Assembly (NCBI GenBank): GCA_964019055.1
Contig: OZ025224.1
Span: 749,501 to 813,500 of the forward strand
Reading direction: 5' to 3'
DNA length: 64,000 bases
Source: Anthopleura xanthogrammica
Lineage: Eukaryota > Cnidaria > Anthozoa > Actiniaria > Actiniidae
In this document: one piece after another, positions 49,291 through 59,434 of the stretch
Layout: each line of letters starts with the position of its first letter
How positions within the stretch are numbered: the stretch's first letter is position 1
The notes under the pieces: model-generated
Databases searched by the model: none
What the model was told of the DNA's origin: nothing
What the model saw: the letters and a program-made list of their open reading frames with translations, nothing else
Program-made: the position numbers and the translations under genes

Positions 49291-49292
49291 TT
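49107..49292. repeat. (TTCC)n then (TTTC)n microsatellite
   Basis: About 100 bp of TTCC followed by about 85 bp of TTTC, with a sharp switch at about 49205. Confidence 0.95.
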
Positions 49293-49402
49293 TATATATA
49301 TATTTCGTAATTAAGAAAGTTCAAGGGAAAAAACTGAACCCAACACATATCACGATTTAATGACTTGATTAAGATATGACAACGAATTAAGTGGCTTTTT
49401 TC

Positions 49403-50045
49403 TCAGCCAAATGAGGAATCGTCTTTTATAATGTTGTCTAACCCGTGACCTTGTTCATTATTCTTGGTTTTGATTCCAGAAGAAGATAGAGGCCGGATAC
49501 TTTTAGATTCCAAGGGGGACGCTAGACTAGGGGAAAAATCTTCAAATTTTAAGAAAACCTGAGCATCTGCCGGGCTGATCAAAGTACAGCTAGTTCACAA
49601 ATCAAAATGGAATTTAGCTTGTTAGGTTTTGCAGAAGAAGGAAGAAGGAAGAAGGAAGAAAGAAGGAAGACCCCTCAAATCAAGGGAGAGACCTAACAAA
49701 CTCTACTCACATGTGATGATGCCGAGTCCAGGAATCGCGCCCGAGACCCGCAGAGAGGAGAGAGGAGAGAGGAGAGTTTACTGCCGCTGTATTGTTGACA
49801 GTTTGAGGCCCTGTTAGGGGTTACTTATTAGGGGATTTTAAAGAAGGGATATGGATTGTTTGCCACTAGATTTAAAGCTAGATTACGGATTATTTGTGTT
49901 GCATTTAAGATTAAGGATCATTATCGGTCTTTATTATTTTCGAAGTTTACCCAGTTATGGATTATTCAGGACCCGGCACCCCCCATAACAGGGTGTCATC
50001 GCTTCGATCCATGTGTGCTATGACGTGTTTTACCGTGCCTTTTCC
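49403..50045 (-). repeat. Left copy of a large inverted duplication (contains a SINE)
   Basis: Inverse copy of 54915-55646. Shared landmarks include GAGGAATCGTCTTTTATAAT, CTTGTTCATTATTCTTGGTT, TTACCCAGTTATGGATTATT, ACAGGGTGTCATCGCTTC and ACGTGTTTTA. The SINE part is at about 49553-49815. Similarity stops at 49403, before any coding sequence. Confidence 0.85.
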
Positions 50046-50383
50046 AAGAAGAGACTGTCATCAACCTTCTTCAGTAATTTCCAAGAAAGCCGTAAGAATT
50101 TTTCCTGGCTTCCTTTTTTCCGTAGAAAAACCGGAAGCCGGAAGTTGATTTCCGTGCTGTCACCGGAAGCGGAAAAATCACAGTATACGTACAGTTATAT
50201 TAGTTTTGAACTTTATTTATCCATTTATATTTCTTGGCCGCTAATTACTATTTCTTGGAATTTTCTCTTTTTCCCCGTGTGAGTTTCCGTTAAAAAGACC
50301 TCAGGAATTTCGCGAGTATAAGCCACGGTGTGAACCATTTGGTCGCCTTTGAAAGAGCAAGCTTCTACTGATGTTGTTGTTTA

Positions 50384-50406
50384 TTGTTGTTGTTGTTGTT
50401 GTTGTT
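50384..50406. repeat. (TTG)n microsatellite
   Basis: Short TTG array immediately left of the MITE at 50407; a further TTG stretch continues on its right side. Confidence 0.7.
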
Positions 50407-50556
50407 CAGGGACCGCGGAGCAGGGGGGGGCTGGGGGGCCATAGCCCCCCCCCCAATAATGGGAGCATGCCCCAAACCCCCCTGGGTGTTCCAGTATTTG
50501 GTGGTCGTTAGCCCCCCCCCCCCCCCCCCAATCAAAATTACGCTCCGCGGTCCCTG
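50407..50556. mobile_element. MITE-like element with perfect 15-bp termini (CAGGGACCGCGGAGC)
   Basis: 150 bp. The left end CAGGGACCGCGGAGC and the right end GCTCCGCGGTCCCTG are exact reverse complements. The interior is G- and C-run rich (GGGGGGGCTGGGGG; CCCCCCCC). Inserted in a TTG microsatellite. Confidence 0.85.
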
Positions 50557-50889
50557 TTGTTGTTTTGTCTTGTTTTGTTTTTTTGTTTTTTTTGTACTAT
50601 AACTCTATTTCCGACATGGAAAAATGTAGAGTTTCTATCACATTCCTTACCTTTCTTCCCAAATCAAAAAATATTAGATAAACTGGCTGGAAAACTGATT
50701 TAGGGGGGAGAGACGTTCGAATCTTTACCCCAGCCACACCTTCCCCGCCTCTCCGGCACTACAGTACTTGATCCCTATCATCTTCCTGTCTTGCTGAATC
50801 TTCTTCTTTCTGTCATCAGTGATTAATCCGTACCGAAACTACTTCTAAGAATTGATAATTTTATGGGAGTGGCTAAGTAACATTACTTG

Positions 50890-50897
50890 TATAAATA
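50890..50897 (+). promoter_or_regulatory. TATA box of the first FN2 gene
   Basis: TATAAATA about 118 bp upstream of the ATG at 51015, consistent with a 5'UTR of roughly 90 nt. Confidence 0.55.
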
Positions 50898-51014
50898 AGG
50901 ACGGTCATCCTAGGTTTTATTGAGTCACACCATTGGCCATCATTTCTGTTCTGTGGTCTGAGTTGGCAAACAAAAGGTCTGTTATATTTGCTCTTCCACC
51001 GTTTCGTACTCAAC

Positions 51015-52964
51015 ATGGGTTTTTGGAATTTTCTTGTACTTTTTGCTCTGCAAAGTATGCTGGTGAGTTCTCACGGTAAGTTAAAAGATAGTCAAATCAT
51101 CCCACCATAAACTCTTACATATCACCATGCATTTGCATAGCGCATTAATAGCTCACTTACACAGTTTAATTCTTAAAGAATTTACTTTGTGTTGCATCAT
51201 GAGGAAGCAAAGCACAATTCTTAAGGTTGCTCAAAACTGTTTCCTGAGTTTAACCGTAAAATCTTTATAATTGTGGCCCGTGCAAAGGAAGCAAGAGCTA
51301 GCTGTCCGGTCATGGGTTCCAAAACCCCAAAGAACTCACACAAAAAAACTTCAAAATTTATCGATTCTCTGAAGAAAACTTTGGGATAATCAAACTCACA
51401 GATTGAATTGGAATTTAGCTCGTTAGGTTTTCCGGAGGAAGGCTAGGAAAACCGAAGAACTTGTTAGCTTGAAAACCCCTCGAATCATATGCCGAAGGAC
51501 CTTGGTTTCTACTTACCCATTACGATTTTATCCGTGTAACTTTAGCTTTAAATATACTATCAGTAAAACGAACAATAAACAACATTTTCCTTCTCCAAAT
51601 TAACTTCCAGAAAGTAATTTTAATTTCTTAAATAGTTACTCTAGTTATAATTCAGTTTCAGGTCAAATGACGACCGCAGGAGGACACTGTGTCTTTCCAT
51701 TCACCTACAAGAATGTGGCGTACAGGAGTTGTACTACCGAGAAACATTCTCGTCCCTGGTGCTCTACAACAGCCAACTATGATATCGAAAAAAAGTGGGG
51801 AGACTGTGCCGGTGAGAAGCAATTTTGTGGTGAAAAAAAACCCGAATTTTTAATACCGTCTCACCAAGATGTAATGTTATAATTTCACTCCTTATTTCCG
51901 TTTGCCTCGTCGGAGTTAAACTAGCAAACTTAACGTTGAGTTTCTTTCTTTTTCTAAAGGTTACTCCCCGTCGGGAGTTAGGACAACTTCAGGAGGAAGC
52001 TGTGCTTTTCCGTTCACGAACAACGGTGTGGTGTACAAGAGCTGTACTACCAAGAATCATACTCGTCCTTGGTGTCCCACGACAGTCAACTATGACAAAG
52101 ACAGGAAATGGGCAAACTGTGCAGGTATGAGTATCATTACGAACATTCTTTAATGTGGCTGCATCGGGCCGTCGTCGGATCACCATCGGCTTATCTTCGC
52201 CTCCTTATCGGCTCGGCTCCTCGTCGGTTCGTCGTCGGATCATAATCGGCTTAACACGTCTTTCCGCCCATAGGTTTCCAGTCCTCTGGTGTGAAGACAA
52301 ACAAAGGAGAGTACTGTGCCTTTCCCTTCACTTTCTCTGGTGTTTCCTACCACAGCTGCACCACCAAGGGTTCCTCTCGTCCCTGGTGTTCGACAACAGG
52401 CAACTACGATAAGGACAGGAAGAAGGGACCATGTAAAGGTAGAAAGAAAAATCTTAAAAATCGATCGACTAACAGGATCTTACACTGCATGGAATTTAAC
52501 CGTCTGTAAACTTGCCACATCATTTCCAAATGTTTCTTCCTGAGTTTTGTAACCTTTACGGAATGGCTACACAGCGGTTTACAAATTTTGTTAATGTCCA
52601 GTAATCTTGTAAATTTTAGTTACAGTCTATTTACAAACTAATTACAAAATATTTTCAAAAGTATATGAGATTATAAAAGTTTCCGGTACCGGCAAAAAAT
52701 ATTTGAAGTAAAGTTTTTAACTTGCTATGTCCAAGTTTTGATGTATCGAAAAATCGATAAAAATACCTTTGTTAAACATTTTGCCTTTTTGGGGTGATAG
52801 GTTTTCATTCTGGTGCAAGAACAACCTCAGGAGAATACTGTGCCTTCCCATTCATCTACAAAGGGCAACACTACAATACCTGTACCAGAAAGAATCACAA
52901 TCGTCCCTGGTGCTCTACAACAACGAACTACGACGAGGACAAGAAATGGGGCAACTGTGCCTAA
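51015..52964 (+). CDS. Secreted protein with four fibronectin type II domains (copy 1)
   Basis: Five coding exons: 51015-51075, 51662-51811, 51960-52124, 52274-52438, 52801-52964. Total 705 nt, 234 aa, every intron in phase 1. Exon 1 is a signal peptide (MGFWNFLVLFALQSMLVSSH). Each of the other exons is one FN2 module with four Cys: CVFPFTYKNVAYRSCT... RPWCSTTANYD...WGDC; CAFPFTNNGVVYKSCT; CAFPFTFSGVSYHSCT; CAFPFIYKGQHYNTCT. FN2 modules bind collagen/gelatin or glycans in other proteins; the target here is unknown. Nothing follows the fourth domain. The stop is followed by a 3'UTR intron (donor after 52966, acceptor before 53253) and AATAAA at 53288-53293. Tandem paralogue of 55709-57297. Confidence 0.93.
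51390..51500 (-). repeat. SINE-derived fragment in FN2 copy 1 intron 1
   Basis: ACTCACAGATTGAATTGGAA, TTTAGCTCGTTAGGTTTTCC and CTAGGAAAACCGAAGAAC match the SINE body in minus orientation. Confidence 0.55.
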
Positions 52965-53287
52965 GGTACGAGTGATTCACTTTGTTCGTTAGTTCGTTCG
53001 TTCGCTTGCCCGTTTGTTTGCTTGTTTGTTTATTTGTTTGTCTTATAATCTGTCAGTCTGTCAGTTGAGAACGGCTCAGCGTATCTCTAAATACTTATGT
53101 TTCTTATCTCCTGTGCTTCGAGGGTTTTCAGTCTCCAGTTTCTCTGGTTTCACCTCCCTCCGCACTGAAAATTCAACTTAAATATTTGTGCTATTAGGTT
53201 ATCATATCAACCGTATCACTAAGAACCTAATTTTATACTTTTTTTCATTCAGGTGTCCGTGAAAAGTGACTGATACCAGAAAAAACA

Positions 53288-53293
53288 ATAAAC
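53288..53293 (+). promoter_or_regulatory. Polyadenylation signal, FN2 copy 1
   Basis: AATAAA in the 3'UTR exon that begins at 53253. The identical context occurs at 57628-57633 in copy 2. Confidence 0.6.
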
Positions 53294-53364
53294 GGAAAAA
53301 CCAAGGATAACGATTTTAGTCAGAGCAGCTCCACTTAACTGAGTCAACGCTCCCTCATTGACAT

Positions 53365-53465
53365 TCAAATGGCTTCCTGTTTTAAGCCCAGTGATTGGAC
53401 GAAGCTGGATGATCCGCTTGCGCGAATAAATGTGATTGGTTGAGAGAGAAAGCCATTTGGATGTC
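53365..53465. mobile_element. Short inverted-repeat element (ATTCAAATGGCTT ends)
   Basis: Left ACATTCAAATGGCTT and right AAGCCATTTGGATGT are inverted repeats around an interior with two CCAATCA-type motifs (GTGATTGGACG, GTGATTGGTTG) and GCGCG. A near-identical copy is at about 57698-57800, within the duplicated 3' flank of the FN2 genes. Confidence 0.6.
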
Positions 53466-53595
53466 AGGAGTGGTATTTTAGGAAACAGTTTATCCAGTAG
53501 ATAATAAACTACAGTATTATAGAAGTGAAAAGCTGCAGTTATATGTAATCATGTTAGTTAATAGTTCGAAATAAAACGCATTGAAAAAAGTCACT

Positions 53596-54914
53596 TTCTT
53601 GTCAAGTTGATGTGTTGGTTTTTCATCTTTTTCAAATTTCGGCAAGAGTTGATTTTTAAATGTTTTTAAAAAAGCTATTATTCGACCCGAATAGTTAAAA
53701 CTATCTCAGCGAAAAAGCGTATTATTTAACAATTATTCACTGAAGTCGAGGTGATTATCGGTGAGAATATTTACGTCCTGAGCCGCGAGTCCTCGAGTCA
53801 CTGGGAGTGTAACACCGGAAATAAATAATTAGGCCAGTACATCATGGGTGAAACAATTAGAGTCCCCAAAATCCTTTCTATATGTTCCAAATGGTGTATG
53901 CATTCATTCTCTTGGTGTCCCTACTTTGCTATCAAGGTTATCACCATCATGTGCTATGTTTTCCTATTTATTGGTATACTTTGCTATGACAATTTTTTCT
54001 CTTTTGTTCTTTTTGCTCATTACTCGTGCCCAGGCCTCTAGGCCGGGCCGAGTCTAGGTTTGGGCTTTATATCTATCTTCTATGTCGAGAATGTGCATTC
54101 CACGTGCAAGTCACGAGGTTGATGTGCCTGCGACACAACGCCATTGTTCAGATTTGGACTTTTAGAAGGTTGTGATCGTATTGAAGATAATTATGGAGAG
54201 TTATTTTGCTTCGGGGACGCTCAAAATACACACACATGCATACGCCATTCGTGGTAGACCCACACTAAAAGATGTCGAGCGTTTTCGGAACGGGTCGTTC
54301 CACGAACTCAAAGAGAAATGCCAAACTTTGCCAAACGAATGCCAAATATACTCAAATGAAATTCAAATGAACTCAAAGGTACTCAGAGGCTTATCAGTTC
54401 TCACTAAGTCTGCTATATATTTTCAGACCTCCATGTTCTCAAAAGCTTACGCCTTTCACCAATGGGCACGAGTATACGCTCCTAGAGCGCCTAGTTTGCA
54501 TTACTGAGATTCGGCACATTTGAACTTCGACGTCTAAACCGAGCCTAGGATTCGAATATGTAAGACTAGTATGGAAGAGAGGAAAAAAAGTGTGTGTAGG
54601 AGGGGGAGGGGTAGCCCCCAAGCTCCATCGTCCCTGTAGCCTAATCTGGACCATTCTTCCTAAAATATGAGCATGCACGAAGTTTAAACACGCATTTACC
54701 TGCACAGCCAGCAGGACAAAGTTCAATAAAGCCCTGGCGGTTTTCCATATAATTTTTTATTGTTTCACCGTGTTTTACGATCTTTGGTGCTTTAATTCTT
54801 GTTGTTTGGTTCTTTATACAAGTTTCTATATTGAAAAAAAACTTTTTTCTGCCTTTAAGACAGTGTTTATACCGTGACGTTTAGTGGTTTTGAAATGCAA
54901 TTGATATTATGCAG
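53596..54914. other. Intergenic region between the FN2 genes
   Basis: About 1.3 kb between the end of the duplicated 3' flank of copy 1 and the inverted duplication. No coding exon or recognised repeat apart from G/C runs near 54599-54620. Confidence 0.45.
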
Positions 54915-55646
54915 TATAAAACAAGAAAAAGCACGCTAAAACACGTCCGGCATAGCATACATGGCCGGAAGCGATGACACCCTGTTATATGGGGGGTGCC
55001 GGTTACTGAATAATCCATAACTGGGTAAACTTCGAAAATAATCCGTATCCTAATTTTGTTAAACAAATATATGCCTCAAATAAAGACCGATAATAATCCT
55101 TAATCTTAAATACAACACAAATAATCCGTAATCTAGCTTTAAATCTAGTTGCAAATAATCCATATCCCTTCTTTAAAATCTCCTAATAACCATTATAATC
55201 TTAAAACCCTAACAGGACCTCAACAATGTTCTTGGGTGCATGGTGTAGTGAGCGGCAGTAAACTCTCCTCTCTCCTCTCTGCGGGTCTCGGGCTCGATTC
55301 CTGGACTCGGCATCACGTGAGTAGAGTTTGTTAGGTCTCTCCCTTGATTTGAGGGGTCTTCCTTCTTCTGCAAAACCTAACAAGCTAAATTCCATTTTGA
55401 TTTATGAACTAGCTGTACTTTGATCAGCCCGGCAGAGCCTTATATATATTAGGTTTTCTTAAAATTTGAAGCAGATTTTCCCCCTAGTCTAGCATCCCCC
55501 CTTGGCCCCTGATCCCTAACATCTTCCTGTAAGTGTGAATCTCAAATTATCCGGCCTTTATCTTTTTCTGGAATCAAAACCAAGAATTATGAACAAGGTC
55601 ATGGGCTAGACAACATTATAAAAGACGATTCCTCATTTGACTGAGC
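54915..55646 (+). repeat. Right copy of a large inverted duplication (contains a SINE and a TATA box)
   Basis: Reverse complement of 49403-50045, slightly longer. The SINE is at about 55234-55440 (GGGTGCATGGTGTAGTGAGC; CGGGCTCGATTCCTGG). It ends 60 bp before FN2 copy 2's ATG, so the promoter of that gene lies in the duplicated segment. Confidence 0.85.
55617..55624 (+). promoter_or_regulatory. TATA box of the second FN2 gene
   Basis: TATAAAAG about 85 bp upstream of the ATG at 55709. The matching TTTTATAAT is present in inverse orientation at about 49424 in the left copy of the inverted duplication. Confidence 0.6.
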
Positions 55647-55708
55647 ATCAATTTATTCTTTGCTGCGGAAAGGAAGGTGTAATACTTGCCTTACCACACT
55701 AATTCGTA

Positions 55709-57297
55709 ATGGCTTATTGGAATTTTCTTGTATTTTTTGCTCTACAAAGTATGCTTGTCGATTCTCATGGTAAGTGATTGCAAGTAATTTAGCCAAACTA
55801 CTCTGCTTAATTCTTTCGATAAAAAATGATCCAACCAAGTTCATCTCGACTGAACAAGTTTGATCGAGCGCGGGTATTCCTCATATGTGGAGCTCAAGTT
55901 AGAGAACGACCAAGTTTAGATATGCTAACTTGACTTACTCCGTATAAGAAAGTAAAAAGCGTCTTAAATTTGTGAGTAAAGTATCTTGGCACTGCTGGCT
56001 CCGAACGTGAATTCATGGGCCGGCTTTTCTCAAGGTTCTCTGTTTGAATTTGGACAACCCAGAGGCTGTTGGTAGCTGATGCCTCCATTTCTTTCTCCGA
56101 AGTAACGCGCAGTTTCCAGCTAACATTTTTTTACAATTAAAAATTTAATTTGGTGCGTAAATCTGTTCAGATTCGGGTCAAATGACGACCGCAGGAGGAC
56201 ACTGTGTCTTTCCATTCACCTTCAAGAATGTGGTGTACAATAGCTGTACTACCAAGAAGCATGATCGTCCTTGGTGCTCTACGACAGCCAACTATGATGG
56301 AGAGTGGGGAGACTGTGCCGGTGAGTAGCATCTTTTCTAGACTTTTTTCACATTTGTGGTTTTTGGAATAAATTGAAGAGTAAATCACTGTAAACTCTTA
56401 CAAGCTCCTTATTTGCCTCTCAGCAGTTTTATTGATCGTTGTTTTAAAGGTTTCACAGAGTCTGACGAAGAAACAACTTCAGGAGAGAGTTGCGCCTTTC
56501 CTTTCACATATCTAGGTACGGTTTACCGTAGCTGTACTACCAAGAATGAAAATCGACCTTGGTGTTCCACAACAGTCAACTACGACAAAGACAATTTGTG
56601 GGGAAACTGCGAAGGTGGGAATCAATCACTTCAATATTGAATTTCTATAACTTGTAGAAGAAAGAAGTTGACAGCTGCCAAAGAAGAATAAGACGTCACA
56701 GTAAAGAGAGAAAGAAAAAATAATGTCGGTTCATCATCAGATCTGCACTGACAAGTTCGCTAAATTTCATCTTATTATCTTACTGCTCATAGATTTCGAC
56801 CCATCTGATTTGAAGACAATATCAGGAGAGTACTGCGTCCTTCCCTTCATATATAACGGAGAAGAGTACGAAAGCTGCATTACCAATGGTAACAGAAGGC
56901 CCTGGTGTTCTTTAACAGCGAATTACAACAAGGACACGAAGAGAGGAAGCTGCAAAGGTAAAGGAAAATCGTAGAATTCAAACGAGAAGACTTTTGAAAG
57001 GAGATACTTGCTCAGTATAAAGTATAGTAATGTATCATGGTTCGTTTCCATATATAGTACAGTGATTTATTTATTTATTTGTTTGTTTGTTTGATTGTTG
57101 TTTTGTTGTTGTTTTTTTTTTTGCGTGCAGGGTTTTATAAAGATGGTTCAATGACAAAGTCTGGCGTACACTGTGCCTTCCCATTCATCTATAAAGGGCA
57201 ACACTACAATACCTGTACCAGAAAGAATCACAATCGTCCCTGGTGCTCTACAACAACGAACTACGACGAGGACAAGAAATGGGGCAACTGTGCCTAA
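55709..57297 (+). CDS. Secreted protein with four fibronectin type II domains (copy 2)
   Basis: Five coding exons: 55709-55769, 56171-56320, 56450-56614, 56793-56957, 57131-57297. Total 708 nt, 235 aa, all introns phase 1 as in copy 1. Signal peptide MAYWNFLVFFALQSMLVDSH, then four FN2 modules: CVFPFTFKNVVYNSCT, CAFPFTYLGTVYRSCT, CVLPFIYNGEEYESCI and CAFPFIYKGQHYNTCT. The third is diverged (Leu for the usual Phe in CxFPF; basic GSCKG end) but keeps its four Cys. The fourth is nearly identical in DNA to copy 1's fourth, unlike modules 2 and 3. The stop is followed by a 3'UTR intron (57299 to 57595) and AATAAA at 57628-57633. Secreted; ligand unknown. Confidence 0.93.
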
Positions 57298-57930
57298 GGT
57301 ACGAGTGATTCACTTTGTTCGTTAGTTCGTTCGTTCGCTTGTTTGTTTATTTGTTTGTCTTATAATCTGTCAGTCTGTCTGTTGAGAACGTCTCGGCGTA
57401 TCTCTAAACTTATGTTTCTTATCTCCAGTGCTTCGAGGGTTTTCAGTCTCTAGGTCATAACTCTGGTTTCACCTCCCTCCGCAAAATTTAACTTATAAAT
57501 ATCACTGCCACTGGCTACATACTATATTTGTGCTATTAGGTTATCATATCAACCGTATCACTAAGAACCTAATTTTATACTTTTTTTCATTCAGGTGTCC
57601 TTGAACAGTGAATAATACCAGGAAAACAATAAACGGAAAAACCAAGGATTAGGATTTTAGTCAGAGCAGCTCCACTGAGTCAACGCTCCCTCATTGACAT
57701 TCAAATGGCTTCCTGTTTTAAGCCCAGTGATTGGACGAAGCTGGATGATTCACTTGCGCGAATATATGTGATTGGTTGAGAGAGAAAGCCATTTGGATGT
57801 CAGGAGTGGTATTTTAGGAAACAGTTTATCCAGTAGATAATAAACTACAGTATTATAGAAGTGAAAAGCTGCTGTTATATGTAATAATGTTAGTTAATAG
57901 TTCGAAATAAAACGCATTGAAAAAAGTCAC

Positions 57931-58979
57931 TGTGATGGCTAAGCGAGACGAAAGCGCAAGAAGGTGCTGCAAATAATTCTAATTCTTAAAAAATATCTTA
58001 AATATTTGCAATAATAACTGAGCCAAAATGCTCTGGAGTCCTAATCATATCACTTTCTCTGAACGTCTGCTCTCTCTTTTTAAATTATATAATTCTCCGC
58101 TCAGTCTGACCCCACAATTCATTAATTCATTCATTCATTCATTCATTCATTTATTCAATTATTCACTCATTCATTCAATCAATCATTCATTAATTCATTC
58201 ATTCATTCATTCATTCATTCATTCATTCATTCATTCATTCATTCATTCATTCATTCATTCATTCATTCATTCATTCATTCATTCATTCATTCATTCATTC
58301 ATTCATTCATTCATTCATTCATTCATTCATTCATTCATTCATTCATTCATTCATTCATTCATTCATTCATTCATTCATTCATTCATTCATTCATTCATTC
58401 ATTCATTCATTCATTCATTCATTCATTCATTCATTCATTCATCCATCCATCCATCCATCCATTCATTCAATTAATCATTCATTCATTCATTCATTCATTC
58501 ATCCATTCATTCATTCATTTATTCAATTATTCACTCATTCATTCAATCAATCATTCATTCATTCATTCATTCATTCATTCATCCATCCATCCATTCATTC
58601 AATTAATCATTCATTCATTCATTCATTCATCCATCCATCCATCCATTCAATCAATCATTCATTAATTAATTAATTCATTCATTCATTCATTCATTCATTC
58701 ATTCATTCATTCATTCATTCATTCATTCATTCATTCATTCATTCATTCATTCATTCATTCATTCATTCATTCATTCATTCATTCATTCATTCATTCATTC
58801 ATTCAATTATTCATTCAATTATTCATTCATTCCTTCAATCAATCATTCATTCATTCATTCATTCATTCATTTATTTATATCTAACTATGGTAAAACTAAA
58901 ACCTATAGCGCAGTAAAATTACTGTTAAAATGAATAGGCAAAGGAAAAAGCAGCTGGAGAACAAACGGAAAAGCGAAAA

Positions 58980-59023
<44 letters not shown>

Positions 59024-59434
59024 AAAAGCCATATGGAACTTATGGAACCATCTTTTGTGAAGAAAAAAAATTAACTTCATGAGGCTTTCTTTTTAGTTTG
59101 GCGCCAAATTATCTGGACTATGACAGAGAGCAGAGTCGGTACAGTGTATTGGAGCATATTTCTCAATCGATTTTGCTAAAATTTTCAGAAAACAACATAA
59201 TCCAATCATAATGCTTGGTTGAAAAAGCCATTTTAGTGTTCACATATGTTGTTATTCACAGTAGTTTTTGGGTCGCTGACAATAATTGTTTTTTGCTCTA
59301 AACCAATCAGAGCGCGAGAAAACAGACATCATCCAATCACGATTCTAGGATGGACAAGCCATTTCAGTGTTACTATATATTGTCATTTACAGTCGCTTTT
59401 TGATCGCATTTCGTAAAGACGCACCTTGCGTTAA
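57931..59434. other. Region upstream of the serine protease gene
   Basis: Mostly the ATTC microsatellite (58115-58872) and an AAAG microsatellite (about 58978-59028). From 59205 to 59400 there are two diverged tandem copies of about 120 bp, each with a CCAATCA motif, AAGCCATTT and a TTCACAGT/TTTACAGT-CGC end. No TATA box is certain; TATATATT near 59374 is possible. Confidence 0.55.
58115..58872. repeat. Very long (ATTC)n microsatellite
   Basis: About 750 bp of ATTC with occasional ATCC, AATC and AATT variants. A diverged block (TTCAATTATTCACTCATTC) recurs near 58150 and 58515. The Ser/Phe/Ile/His open frame across it is an artefact. Confidence 0.97.

Noticed and set aside
54172..54507. 111-codon frame between the FN2 genes
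   Set aside because: No recognisable domain, no splice partner and an ordinary length for random sequence of this size.
58028..58474. 148-codon Ser/Phe/Ile/His-rich frame
   Set aside because: Translation of the ATTC microsatellite.
59367..59434. Upstream in-frame ATG of the serine protease
   Set aside because: Would place charged sequence before the signal peptide; the start at 59435 gives a standard signal peptide.
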